Positions 15,123 through 25,287 of a stretch of 64,000 bases of DNA are shown here, one piece after another. The position numbers were made by a program, and so were the translations under genes. Numbering within the stretch: position 1 is the stretch's first letter; every line of letters begins with the position of its first letter. The DNA is from a virus. The stretch is taken from the IMG/VR virus record IMGVR_UViG_3300025083_000016, positions 1 through 64,000 of that record, one strand, 5' to 3'. The notes beneath the pieces are model-generated. The model ran no database searches and was not told where the DNA came from. It saw nothing but the letters and a program-made list of their open reading frames with translations.

Positions 15123-16976
15123 ATGTTTAAAACAGGTATTTCTTTACTCTACGTGAGTGAATATTCAAAATCACAATTTGAAAAAAGCTTTAATGTTTTA
15201 AAAAAATACAATGATTTAAAAATATTAAATTTAAGTCTAGTTAATGATATTGCTTTAAAAAATATTAGCGAAAACTTACCAATTGGAACTATTATTTGCA
15301 AAGTTTTAGACACTGTAGATATTATTGAGGTTTGCTTTCCTGTAATGTCGACACACATTTCAATGCCTGTTAAAACAAACGAATTAATCTGGTTTTTTCA
15401 AGATGAAACGCCCTTTTCAAGTACATCAGTAGAAGATGGGCATCCACTCTTAGCAATAAAAAGCTATTGGTTAAGTAGAAAAATTGGTGGAAAAATATCT
15501 GAAGATTTGAATTTCACACATTTTCAGCGAGATTCATTAATAACAGACTTACAATTAAAAGATTCAGAAAAGTACAATCAGGTAAGTAATGACTCATTAG
15601 AAATCAAAAAATCAAAAAATTATAAAAAAGAAATTGAAAAAATTGTTAAGATTCCTGGTTTTGAAAACGAACTTATTTATGTTAATCTATACAATTCAGG
15701 TATGCTAGAAAACGCTGAGTCTGTGCTTGAAAAAGAAAAAAATATTAATATTTTTCCTGATGCTGTCCCTAGATGGTTTTCTAAACCCTATGAATTAACA
15801 TTTCAAGGATCAAACAATACACTCATTAATTTAACAACAACTAACAATACAGATGAAGAGTTTATAAATAAAGGTGCAATTGATATAGTTTCTGGCAGGT
15901 TTTTTCTTGATAAATACATAAGCGAAGAAGAAAATAATCTTCATGTTTTTGAAAACAAAACGATAAAAAACAAAGACAAAGATAGAGAAAAAACATTTAT
16001 TTTTAAAAAAAATAGTTTTGCTGCAATTGAAAACACACTAGGCAACTTAGAGATATTAAAGTCTCAAAAGCATTATTTAAATACAGATATTATTAATGAG
16101 TCAAGTGAAGGTAAAATAAACCTTTTTAAAGATGCATCAAGAATATACATTTCAGAGGCAGACAATATTGATAATTCTTTGTATTATGATACAACATGGC
16201 TTTCAGATCAAGACTTAATACTAACTGATATTGACAAAATATTACTTTCTAATGAAAGCTTAGAGTTTCAAAAAGAATATTTACCTAACAACAATATAAC
16301 ACTAAATAATTTAACATCAGTGCCACTTGATGAAAATAACTTTATTGTTCCTAGTGTTTTCATCAAGTCTAACAATATACGTTTAGTAAGCAGAAAACAA
16401 ATAGAAAACGAAGAAAGTGAATTGTTTTTGAATGAAGGTTCAATTAGATTCATAAAAGAAAGTGAAGACTTTTTAAACTATTCTCATATTTGTTTAGAAG
16501 ATGACGGACAAATATTAGTAGATGGAAACACAATACTACTAGGAAACTTCAAGAAAGAAGTTGTTAGACAAAATATTGACAGCATTGAGAACATACAAGA
16601 TTTATCAAGTGTTAACGAAGATTATGCGTTAATGCATGGTAATGGTAACGGGCTGTTAATTGGATACGATGAAAATTTAGCAGAATCTCTCGTTCTAGGT
16701 AACACTTTAGAGGCAATGCTAAAAGAGTTGATACAGATCAATTTAGATCTAGTAGAAGAAATAAATAAAATATCAAATAATCTATTAAATCATACACATA
16801 GTGGTGTAACACCTGGAGGAGCTATTTCACAACCTCCTAATCTTGCACTTACTAAGCCTTTAATATTAGATACAGAAAACTTTGTAACGTCAGAAAAGTC
16901 TGATATTGATTCTAGATACAAAAACTTACGTGATAATTTAAGACATATGCTTTCTAGGTTTGCAAAAACAACTTGA
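15123..16976 (+). CDS. Baseplate central spike/hub-like protein (gp5-like)
   Basis: A 617-aa protein. Residues around 60-95 (VCFPVMSTHISMPVKTNELI, then WFFQDE) look like the OB-fold strand of T4 gp5-type spike proteins. The C-terminal third has IRFIKES, then a beta-helix-like ICLEDDGQILVDGNTILLGN. Next come LEAMLKELIQINLDLVEEIN and LLNHTHSGVTPGGAISQPP, the usual end of phage baseplate spike and needle subunits. No lysozyme domain is present, unlike T4 gp5. The middle 300 residues are not recognisable. Position immediately before gp25 and gp6 supports a baseplate hub. It would sit at the tip of the tail and pierce the envelope. Confidence 0.65.
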   Translation: MFKTGISLLYVSEYSKSQFEKSFNVLKKYNDLKILNLSLVNDIALKNISENLPIGTIICKVLDTVDIIEVCFPVMSTHISMPVKTNELIWFFQDETPFSSTSVEDGHPLLAIKSYWLSRKIGGKISEDLNFTHFQRDSLITDLQLKDSEKYNQVSNDSLEIKKSKNYKKEIEKIVKIPGFENELIYVNLYNSGMLENAESVLEKEKNINIFPDAVPRWFSKPYELTFQGSNNTLINLTTTNNTDEEFINKGAIDIVSGRFFLDKYISEEENNLHVFENKTIKNKDKDREKTFIFKKNSFAAIENTLGNLEILKSQKHYLNTDIINESSEGKINLFKDASRIYISEADNIDNSLYYDTTWLSDQDLILTDIDKILLSNESLEFQKEYLPNNNITLNNLTSVPLDENNFIVPSVFIKSNNIRLVSRKQIENEESELFLNEGSIRFIKESEDFLNYSHICLEDDGQILVDGNTILLGNFKKEVVRQNIDSIENIQDLSSVNEDYALMHGNGNGLLIGYDENLAESLVLGNTLEAMLKELIQINLDLVEEINKISNNLLNHTHSGVTPGGAISQPPNLALTKPLILDTENFVTSEKSDIDSRYKNLRDNLRHMLSRFAKTT

Positions 16977-17011
16977 GACATAATTATTCATAACAGTTAA
17001 GGAATATAAAA

Positions 17012-17599
17012 ATGTCAGAACTAGGTTTAACTCTAAAACAGCTAAGAAAAATAAATTCTCATAATGACAGGACTGTAGAAACACCTGTAAACCCTATTGG
17101 TATTAAAACTCCTTTAGAAAGAGGAACAAGAGAAAAAGAAACTCTTTTTAAAATGCATTTTGACATTGCTACACAGATTAAAGACAATCTAAAAAACCTA
17201 ATTATGACGCAAAAAGGTGAAAGATTAGGTTTTCCAGACTTTGGTACAAGTTTAAGGCAGATTTATTCAAATAATACTTTATCTAAAGATGAGATTGTTG
17301 ATATTGCTTCTGAAGAAATCAAAGAAGTTGTTTTAAAATATATGCCTTCTATAAGGCTAGAAGAGTTTTATTCTTCAAAGGTAGACAATCAAGATCAAAA
17401 AAGCAATTACTCAAATAAAGCGGGTAGAGACTTTTCGTCTTCTTCAAATAGTAATTTAAACTTTGAAGAAACAACTTTTAGAGAAATAAATATAAATAAC
17501 ATAGAAATTGACAGTATTTATGAAATTAAAATAAAGTATAGCATACCAATATTAAACAAAAAACAGGAATTAATTTTAAGAATTAACAGTTCTTTATAG
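17012..17599 (+). CDS. 25: Baseplate wedge protein gp25-like
   Basis: A 195-aa protein with the GPW/gp25 signature: LKNLIMTQKGERLGFPDFGT followed by SLRQIY, around residues 58-83. T4 gp25 is 132 aa, so this one is longer by an N-terminal arm of about 30 residues and a Ser/Asn-rich insertion (near residues 125-150) before a final beta strand. In contractile systems this protein joins the sheath to the baseplate and starts sheath polymerisation. A clear ribosome site (AAGGAATA) precedes the ATG, and the gp6-like gene follows after 14 bases. Confidence 0.88.
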   Translation: MSELGLTLKQLRKINSHNDRTVETPVNPIGIKTPLERGTREKETLFKMHFDIATQIKDNLKNLIMTQKGERLGFPDFGTSLRQIYSNNTLSKDEIVDIASEEIKEVVLKYMPSIRLEEFYSSKVDNQDQKSNYSNKAGRDFSSSSNSNLNFEETTFREININNIEIDSIYEIKIKYSIPILNKKQELILRINSSL

Positions 17600-17613
17600 T
17601 TCAGGAGAATAAA

Positions 17614-19488
17614 ATGGCGTTAAGCAAGCTAGAAAATTACTTGACAAATCAAAATAATAAACAATTTTCAAATGAAAATTTTACAGACTTTAGGAACGAG
17701 CTATTACAATATGCAAATCTTTATTATAAAGATAACATTGTAGACTTTTCAGAGGTTTCGTTAGGAGGTATGCTTCTAGACTTTGCAGCAATTGTTGGAG
17801 ATTCTTTGGTTTACTATGCAGAACAACAATTTAACGAATTAGACTACACAACAGCAACAGATCCTGGAAACATTGTAAAACATTTACAAAGAGCAAATAT
17901 AAAAAACTCTAAAGCATCACCATCATCAGTTGACGTTGTATTTACAATTGAAACTGAGAGAGATCCTAGTAGTCCAGATTATGATTTAAAACCTTATCTA
18001 CAGGAACTCCCTGTAATTAAATCTGGGACAATTCTAGTATCAGATTCAGGTATATTTTTTACATTACAAGAAGACATAGATTTTACGTCTGGAGGGTACA
18101 AAATAGAAACAAGTGAAGAAGACGGAGATGGGACAGTTTTAAGTTTATTACTTAAAAAAGAAGGATTATGTGTTTCAGGTATTGTGACAGAAGAAATCAT
18201 TTCAATCCCAACTGACAATCAAGACTTTTTTACTAAAATATTACTTGATAAAGATAACATTACAAATATAATAAGCGTTTTAGATGAAGACAATAACGAG
18301 TTTTTTGAAGTTGACTATTTAACACAGACAACTTTGTTTAAAAAAGTTGAATTTAGTAACGATAACTATATGACAATAATGCCTGTGCCTAGAAGATTCA
18401 TAAGAGAAGAAGACTACATTACAGGCAAGACTAGCCTTCGATTTGGCAACGGCAATGGCAAGTCAGTTAGAGGTAATGCATTTGCGAATATTGAAGATTT
18501 GATTCTACCAATTAAAAATAAAGACACAGTTTCTAATAGATTAAGCTTGGATCCTGGTACTCTATTAGAATCAAATACGTTAGGTATCTCACCGTCAGGT
18601 AGCACATTAACAATTACATACAAGTATGGCGGAGGAACTAATCATAACGTTCCTGCTTTTGCTATTAATAAAATTGTTGGCCAACCTATTGTAGTTTTTC
18701 CTGACTTAAATATAGACAGTCAAGATTATGAGTTAGATACAGTTAGAATAATTGATTCAATAGCAGTTGAAAATGAAAACAGCTCAGTTGGAGGAATGCA
18801 AGCATTATCATTAAATGAATTAAAGCAGCAAATCCCTAACACTATAAAAGCACAGTCAAGAATAATAACACAAGAAGATTTATTGTCAAGAATTCTTACA
18901 ATGCCTAGTGATTTTGGAAGAATAAATAAAGCTGTAGCATTAGATAATCTATACACGAATACATCTAAAGATCTTTTTATAGTTTGCAAAGATTCAGAAG
19001 GTTTTTACACCGAAGCTTCAGATGCTATTAAGTCAAATTTATCGACTTATTTAAATGAATATAGGTTAATAGGTGATAATTTTAACTTATTAGATGTACC
19101 TGTTTATAATTTTGGTATTAGAGCAAAAATTAAAGTTAAATCCGGATTCGACATAGAAAGTGTAATATTAGAAATAAATAGCAGAATAATTAATAATATG
19201 AGATTTGATTTACTTCAAATAGGCAGTCCTATAAATGTAAGCCAAATTTCGCTAATTATTGAAACAACAGACGGCGTTGACTCAATTGTGACACCTAAAA
19301 AATCGATAATTGTATCGAAAAACAAAGAAGACGAATTTTTTGACATAGAAGAATCAAAAACGCTTACATATCAAGACAGTGTATTTAATTCTCAAACACT
19401 TTATAGAGACGGTTTAATTCAACCTCCACGAGGAGGTATATTTGAAATGAGATATACTTTTAATGACATATTTATTGCTGCTAACTAA
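17614..19488 (+). CDS. 6: Baseplate wedge protein gp6/J-like
   Basis: A 624-aa protein, close to the 660 aa of T4 gp6. The N-terminus (VDFSEVSLGGMLLDFAAIVG, then DSLVYYAEQQFNELDYTTAT) is the typical start of gp6/baseplate J proteins. It is followed by strands with the consensus SGTILVSDSGIFFTLQEDID, and near residues 400-440 RIITQEDLLSRILTMPSDFG appears, another family hallmark. Two such subunits per wedge form the ring around the hub in T4. It sits between gp25 and a large structural gene and has a ribosome site AGGAG before the ATG. Confidence 0.87.
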   Translation: MALSKLENYLTNQNNKQFSNENFTDFRNELLQYANLYYKDNIVDFSEVSLGGMLLDFAAIVGDSLVYYAEQQFNELDYTTATDPGNIVKHLQRANIKNSKASPSSVDVVFTIETERDPSSPDYDLKPYLQELPVIKSGTILVSDSGIFFTLQEDIDFTSGGYKIETSEEDGDGTVLSLLLKKEGLCVSGIVTEEIISIPTDNQDFFTKILLDKDNITNIISVLDEDNNEFFEVDYLTQTTLFKKVEFSNDNYMTIMPVPRRFIREEDYITGKTSLRFGNGNGKSVRGNAFANIEDLILPIKNKDTVSNRLSLDPGTLLESNTLGISPSGSTLTITYKYGGGTNHNVPAFAINKIVGQPIVVFPDLNIDSQDYELDTVRIIDSIAVENENSSVGGMQALSLNELKQQIPNTIKAQSRIITQEDLLSRILTMPSDFGRINKAVALDNLYTNTSKDLFIVCKDSEGFYTEASDAIKSNLSTYLNEYRLIGDNFNLLDVPVYNFGIRAKIKVKSGFDIESVILEINSRIINNMRFDLLQIGSPINVSQISLIIETTDGVDSIVTPKKSIIVSKNKEDEFFDIEESKTLTYQDSVFNSQTLYRDGLIQPPRGGIFEMRYTFNDIFIAAN

Positions 19489-19501
19489 GGAAAACAAATA
19501 A

Positions 19502-21640
19502 ATGATTATAATATTGGAACCGCAAAAAGATACATATGTTACGAACTTAAAGACAGTCAAGAACGATGGTGCAAAAGCAAATGTTGGTCAAGCTGCAACT
19601 TTAGATTTATTTAAACTCTATAACGAAAATAAAAATTCACACTCTTGGGCAGCATTTAAATTTACAGGTTCTATTGCTGATGAAGCACAATTAAGATTGA
19701 TTGACGCAGATAATAAAACTGTTGATTTTATTTTTAAAACAGATGAAGATACAGTCGATGGTAGCTTAAATAACAGCAAAGTAATTATTGGTATATCTGA
19801 AATTGATGATGAAGGTGATTCTAATCCAAGTACTTACGCTGCTCAAATAGCAGCTGCAATTAATAATGTTTCTACGTTTAATAACGATTTAACATTAGGA
19901 ATAACTGCTTTTAGTAATTCAAACAATGAACTTGTATTAAAACAGAACAAAGCAGGATTGTCTGGTGATACTACATTTACAGTTCCTGCTAATATGGTTC
20001 ATGTTGGTACAACAAATACAGATACAGTAACAAAGTTTACAAGAATAGATTACAGTGCTGTACTAATTAAGTTTGACTTAGATGACTTTAAAAGTAACTG
20101 GATAGAACTAATAGATGATGATGATGGCGATGGTATTGACGATGGCGGCGCGCCAAAAGACGATTTGCCAGGTGCTTTTAGAAACTTAAAAGCAGAATTG
20201 ATCTTAAAAGATGTAACTACTGGAACTACTAAGCCAAAAGATTTTAATCTTGAAGTTTGTGAGCTCAAAAAAGATTTTTTAGAAGGACTAGGCAAAGATA
20301 CAGTTCACTTTTCTGATAAATCAAACACAAATTTCCAGTCTTTTGATGATACAACTAATTGGGAAATTGAAAGTTATATAACTTTAGGTACAGCTGTAGA
20401 TGCTGAATTATTTTCACCTACTTCTAGCTTTACAGTTTCTAAAGGAAATGAAGATGTTGTTTTTGACATTTCAAACTATATAAAAGAAAAGTTAAAGCAA
20501 ACAAGTAGTACTATTAATGATAAAGGTTTGTTAATTAAATTTACAAACAGCTTTTTATATAATATTAAATCTTACTTTGCTAAAAGATTAGGAAGCAGGC
20601 ATTTAATTAACAAAGCACTTAGACCTGAATTGCGAATTAAAATAGACGATTCTTCATACAACATTCCGATTGATTCTTTTAACAAGAAAAGATACTTAAA
20701 CAATTTAGAAGAATTTTATCTTTTTAATATTTTAGATGGAGAACTTTCAGACTTTATAGATCCTGATGATGGTGTTTCTTTTACTTTAAAATTAAAAATT
20801 AAAAGTAAAGATAATAAAAAGGTTTTTGCTAATGTTACAGCAAACAGTACAAGTGGGGCACCTGTTGTTAATTTCAAAGGCAAGAAACTATCAGGTATTA
20901 GAAAAGCTCAACTAACAAATACCGATTTGAGTAAATTTAACAATGAAATATCTAGTTACATAAAAAATGACAAACTTGAAGCAAACTACGAGTGGTGTTG
21001 GTATAAAGAAACTGATCAAACTACAACAATAAATGCTGGAGATTTTATTGAAGGCAGAACATATAAAATAAAAACTAAAGGAACGACAGACTTTACACTG
21101 ATAGGTGCATCTGATAATGTTGTTGGTATAGTTTTTACTGCTACAGGAGCAGGTACTGGTAATGGTACTGCATACCAAATTGAAAAAGTTATAAAAAACG
21201 AAAGAGTAGATTTTTATATTAGCGAAAATGCTAACGAAGAAAGATACGAAAACTTAATATCTTCCATCAAAATAAATGAAAATAAATTAATATCAGATAA
21301 TTCATCATGTTCAGTCGAAGTCTATTTTGTAGATACTAAGAAAGAATTTAACGCAGTAAAAGTTCCGTTTGAGCTGCCTAGCGAAAACATAGGAAACGTT
21401 TTTTATCAATTAATAGACGTTGAAAGCGGAAAAACTTTAATTGATTATGACAAAGGAACGTCAAATACGAGTCAAAATGCAACAAAAATGTTTTTTGATG
21501 GAGAAAAGTATAGATTTAATTTTTATGTTCCTAAAAAATACAAAGACGCTAGGGTTAACTTTAAATTTATGTACGAAGATCCTATAACAAAAACGAAAAA
21601 ATACATTTTTAATGAAAAATACTCAGTTAGGATTCTATAA
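19502..21640 (+). CDS. Virion structural protein with DNRLRE-like domain and inserted module
   Basis: A 712-aa protein. The start IIILEPQKDTYVTNLKT followed by GQAATLDLFKL resembles DNRLRE/disaggregatase-type beta domains that often sit at the base of surface proteins. The middle (FNLEVCELKKDFLEG, then a Trp-Glu strand and FDISNYIKE) continues that pattern. Residues 206-214 contain a DxDxDGxxD calcium loop. Residues 510-557 (INAGDFIEGRTYKI to GTGNGTA) form a TTDFTLIGA module known from many marine phage proteins, apparently spliced into the surrounding domain. It is placed directly after gp6, where T4 has other wedge genes, so a baseplate position is likely. The stop overlaps the next start. 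Confidence 0.7.
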   Translation: MIIILEPQKDTYVTNLKTVKNDGAKANVGQAATLDLFKLYNENKNSHSWAAFKFTGSIADEAQLRLIDADNKTVDFIFKTDEDTVDGSLNNSKVIIGISEIDDEGDSNPSTYAAQIAAAINNVSTFNNDLTLGITAFSNSNNELVLKQNKAGLSGDTTFTVPANMVHVGTTNTDTVTKFTRIDYSAVLIKFDLDDFKSNWIELIDDDDGDGIDDGGAPKDDLPGAFRNLKAELILKDVTTGTTKPKDFNLEVCELKKDFLEGLGKDTVHFSDKSNTNFQSFDDTTNWEIESYITLGTAVDAELFSPTSSFTVSKGNEDVVFDISNYIKEKLKQTSSTINDKGLLIKFTNSFLYNIKSYFAKRLGSRHLINKALRPELRIKIDDSSYNIPIDSFNKKRYLNNLEEFYLFNILDGELSDFIDPDDGVSFTLKLKIKSKDNKKVFANVTANSTSGAPVVNFKGKKLSGIRKAQLTNTDLSKFNNEISSYIKNDKLEANYEWCWYKETDQTTTINAGDFIEGRTYKIKTKGTTDFTLIGASDNVVGIVFTATGAGTGNGTAYQIEKVIKNERVDFYISENANEERYENLISSIKINENKLISDNSSCSVEVYFVDTKKEFNAVKVPFELPSENIGNVFYQLIDVESGKTLIDYDKGTSNTSQNATKMFFDGEKYRFNFYVPKKYKDARVNFKFMYEDPITKTKKYIFNEKYSVRIL
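21029..21172 (+). repeat. Mobile TTDFTLIGA-type protein module
   Basis: This in-frame 48-codon segment encodes a small beta module with G527-TTDFTLIGA and FTATGAGTGNGTA. It is Gly/Thr-rich, unlike the Lys/Glu/Asn-rich flanks, which suggests an inserted domain. Only one copy was seen in this window. Confidence 0.65.
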
Positions 21641-24600
21641 TGGCTTTTGTAAATTCACCTGAAAATTTGAACGGGTTGTTTTCTTCTACACAAAATAATT
21701 TAAATTTTGATGCAAAAAGTTCTAATGATTTAAACACATTAATCAAATCTTTAAATATTGTCAATCCAGATGATCTTTCAAAAGAAGATATTTCTTTAAT
21801 ATTAAAAAGAATAGATGACTACGAAGGTCTTTTTTCTACACAACAATTAGAAAACATTGATTATAAGAATTTCAAAAACCACGTTTTTTTTGACTCTGCA
21901 GTTAATAAACTAACTTCTTCTTTTGAAAGGATTCAGCAGATACCTTATGATAAAGATGAGCTAGAAAATATAAAGTTTTTTAATAAAAGTGACGGTTATA
22001 CTAAATACATCTTGAATAGTTTATATCCTAAGAGTAAAGGATACGTTAAGTTTAACGGTAATACAGCATTAGCTGTTTTCGATGAACAAGGAAAAATTCT
22101 AAATGATACAAAAAATAAAGAAATAGGTTTATTAAATCCAACAAGATTTAGATTTTCTTTTGACTTCTGGTTAAAACCTGAAAGTGTTGGATTTGCACAA
22201 AATCAAGTTGTTTTTAAAAAAATACAGATTGCGAACAATTCTATTAAAAACGGATATATCTGCTATTTAAATGAAAGTGGAGGAAATTATTATTTAAATT
22301 TCAAATCTATAGTAGATAATGTTGCTTATAACTCAAAAACAAAAATAACTTTAGATGCTTGGCATAATATTGTTATAAATGTAAATATAGACAAAAAAGT
22401 TTCATTTATAATTGGTGGTGAAAATGTCTTGGAAAGTGACATTGTTAAAGACACAATAAACAGTATAAAAAAGAAGGCTTTTCCTTTAGAATTTAAATCA
22501 AAAAATATCCCTTTTTCTCTAGGCGGGATGTTTTATATAAATAGCGGAAACATTCAGAATACTTTAACAGATAATGAAAATATTGTTTATACAAACTTAA
22601 CAGGAAGTATAGACGAATTTAGAATGTTTTTCAAGTTTAGAAGCAGAAATACAATCAAAAAAGAAATGCATAAAAATATTTATGCACAAAAAGGATTGAT
22701 GTTGTATTTAAGATTAAACGAACCTGCAGGTAATTATACGAACAGTTGTTTAACAATAGATTATTCAGGAAACAAACTGCATGGATTAATTTATGATATA
22801 AGTCTTCCTAACATTGCTTTATTGACAAATACAAGTAATATCAAAATTAATCAAGAACAAGATACATCATGGCACTTAAATCTAGAAAAAAAAGAAGACT
22901 CGCCTGTTTTAAATTCAGCGTATATTAATATTACAACATTAAGAGAAAATTTAATAAATCTAGCAAAAGATTATGATAATAATAACCCAAATTTAATTTT
23001 TAATATGTTACCTAAACATTATTTCTTAAACAGCTCTGACTTTCAAAATCTTCCTGTGTATAGCAGTGACGATGCGTACACCTCTGGTTTGCAGATAACA
23101 GCTAATGATTTACAGATTACAGCAAGTCAATTAAATGCTTCACTTCCAGCTAATAGTGAGCTAGTAAATATTGTTTTAATATGGGCAAAATTCTTTGATA
23201 AGTTAAAAATGTATATTGGTTCAATAACTAATTTGCTAAACGTTGATTATGACTCTTTTAATAATAAAAATGTAATTGCAATGCAAATTCCTATACTTTG
23301 TAAAATGTATGGTTTTGATTTTAAAGAAATATTTCCAACAATATCAAAGAGTAAACTAGATAATTTGAATCTTAATTACGATGATATTGTTTCTGAATAT
23401 AGTATTCGTAAAATTCAAAACTTGTTATGGCAAAGATTTTTAATTAACACACAAGACTTTTTAAAATCAAAAGGAACTATAAGAAGTATTGAATCTACAT
23501 TTAATTCTTTTGGGATAGACTATAAAAAACTAATTGATATTAAAGAATATTCTTACAGTAATACAATAACACAAGAAAAGAACTTTTATTTAGAAACAAT
23601 AGATACTTTTTCGATAAACTTTGGAAACATAACCAGCTTGACGTCAAGCGGAAATTTCAGTAATGTAGTTGAAGGTCCTTCTAATAATAAATTACTACTA
23701 GAGGTACCAAACATAAGATCAAAGCAGACAGATCAGAGACTTGTAGCTGATACTATAGAAAAAGGTCTAGGTAAGAATGATTGGAGTATTGAATTGTTTT
23801 TTAATTTTAATGATTCTGTTAACAAAAAAAGATTTATAAATCAATCAAAACTTAATCAAATAAACAGCCCAGACTTCTATTACGATAATGTCCAGTATCT
23901 TTTTTATTTAGATAGCGGTGTAGAAGATGTTAATGACGATGGTGTTGTTATATTTGCAAAATATGAAAGAATTAATAGCTTTAATAGTAAACTAGGCACA
24001 ATCACAATAGAGATACAACCAATTGCAGGTGGTAATTTTAATAGAACAATATCATTAGAAAATGTTAATATTTTTGACGTTACAAAACACTTAGTTTTGA
24101 CTCAAAAAAGAGAGGATAATAAACTTACATATAAAGCAACACTTAATGACGTAGGTCAGCAAGTCTTACTAAAAAGTGCAATATCAAAAGAGTCATCTAT
24201 AACAATAACAGGCGACGACTTAGATACAAGAATCAGTAACAACGAATATCTTTTCTCTAACGTAAATAATAACTTAAACTTAAAAGTAGGTGACTATAAA
24301 TACTCTACGCTTAACAACTTAAACTCAACAGCTTCAAACAATTTAATCTTCGAAGGTGAAGTTTTAAAGATCAGACTCTGGAAACACTGTCTAGTAGAAG
24401 AAGAAATTAAATCGCATGCAAGAAACATAAAGAACTTTAGCAAAAAAAATAATGTGCCACTTAAAACTTTAATTCTAGATACTGAAGTTAAAAATATTGA
24501 ACGCTCTTTAGATGCTAATGATAACTTCTATAAATGGAACGTAGAAGACATATCAGTAAATTCAGTTTTGAACTCTCTGGAAATTGAATCATTAAATACA

Positions 24601-25269
24601 TGTATAGTTAAAACTAAAAACGTAGTTCAAACAGATAAACTTGTGATTAAAAATAATAGTTTAATATGCAAAGTTTTTAATCCAAAGCTTGACGAGATTA
24701 CTTCTAGTAATAAAGTAAATATTTTAAGTTATAAAGAAGAAGATAATAAGAAGAATTTAAATAATTTTACTTCTTTCCCGTCAAACGAAATTCATTCTCA
24801 TTACGAATATGACTCAGTAAATCGAGTAAGTATTGACATGTCTATTGTTAAATCAATTAATGAAGACATATCAAAGATAATAACAGACATGAATGATTTT
24901 TCATCTAAAATGTCAAATTGTATGTCAAAATATGAGTATCAATATAAAGATATAAATGATTTAAGAGAAGATTATTTTAGTAAATACAGCGATTCAGACT
25001 ACATAAATTATGCCTCAGTAGGAAATATATTTAAGTATTTTGACAATATTATGTCTTCTATTCTATATGATATAGTGCCTAGTAGAGTTAGGTTTGAAGG
25101 TTTTAATTTTGTTTATGAATCACATGCTTTGGAAAGACATAAGTATCAGCATAAAAACAAAGACAGTATAAATACAATTATAAGTCACGAACAACGATTT
25201 GATTTTTCAAGAAATAGTATTTTATCTAGAAGAAGCAATCAGTATAATGTTAATAGAACAAGAGAATAA
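21640..25269 (+). CDS. Large tail protein with two LamG-like domains
   Basis: A 1209-aa protein. Residues about 133-390 form a concanavalin/LamG-like domain (FSFDFWLKPESVGF, AWHNIVINVN, SIDEFRMFFKFRS, LYLRLNEPAG). Residues 595-630 contain LLWQRFLINTQDFLKSKGTI followed by RSIESTFNSFGI. This is a short motif seen in several large phage tail proteins and somewhat like tail-protein-I or wedge proteins. Residues about 667-927 look like a second LamG-like domain (WSIELFFNFND and LKIRLWKHCLVEEEIKSHAR). The C-terminal 250 residues are charged and helical. LamG domains bind sugars or proteins. It may be a wedge-type baseplate protein carrying adhesive domains. The start is coupled to the previous stop. 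Confidence 0.7.
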   Translation: MAFVNSPENLNGLFSSTQNNLNFDAKSSNDLNTLIKSLNIVNPDDLSKEDISLILKRIDDYEGLFSTQQLENIDYKNFKNHVFFDSAVNKLTSSFERIQQIPYDKDELENIKFFNKSDGYTKYILNSLYPKSKGYVKFNGNTALAVFDEQGKILNDTKNKEIGLLNPTRFRFSFDFWLKPESVGFAQNQVVFKKIQIANNSIKNGYICYLNESGGNYYLNFKSIVDNVAYNSKTKITLDAWHNIVINVNIDKKVSFIIGGENVLESDIVKDTINSIKKKAFPLEFKSKNIPFSLGGMFYINSGNIQNTLTDNENIVYTNLTGSIDEFRMFFKFRSRNTIKKEMHKNIYAQKGLMLYLRLNEPAGNYTNSCLTIDYSGNKLHGLIYDISLPNIALLTNTSNIKINQEQDTSWHLNLEKKEDSPVLNSAYINITTLRENLINLAKDYDNNNPNLIFNMLPKHYFLNSSDFQNLPVYSSDDAYTSGLQITANDLQITASQLNASLPANSELVNIVLIWAKFFDKLKMYIGSITNLLNVDYDSFNNKNVIAMQIPILCKMYGFDFKEIFPTISKSKLDNLNLNYDDIVSEYSIRKIQNLLWQRFLINTQDFLKSKGTIRSIESTFNSFGIDYKKLIDIKEYSYSNTITQEKNFYLETIDTFSINFGNITSLTSSGNFSNVVEGPSNNKLLLEVPNIRSKQTDQRLVADTIEKGLGKNDWSIELFFNFNDSVNKKRFINQSKLNQINSPDFYYDNVQYLFYLDSGVEDVNDDGVVIFAKYERINSFNSKLGTITIEIQPIAGGNFNRTISLENVNIFDVTKHLVLTQKREDNKLTYKATLNDVGQQVLLKSAISKESSITITGDDLDTRISNNEYLFSNVNNNLNLKVGDYKYSTLNNLNSTASNNLIFEGEVLKIRLWKHCLVEEEIKSHARNIKNFSKKNNVPLKTLILDTEVKNIERSLDANDNFYKWNVEDISVNSVLNSLEIESLNTCIVKTKNVVQTDKLVIKNNSLICKVFNPKLDEITSSNKVNILSYKEEDNKKNLNNFTSFPSNEIHSHYEYDSVNRVSIDMSIVKSINEDISKIITDMNDFSSKMSNCMSKYEYQYKDINDLREDYFSKYSDSDYINYASVGNIFKYFDNIMSSILYDIVPSRVRFEGFNFVYESHALERHKYQHKNKDSINTIISHEQRFDFSRNSILSRRSNQYNVNRTRE

Positions 25270-25287
25270 TAAACGAAAGCTTAATAA

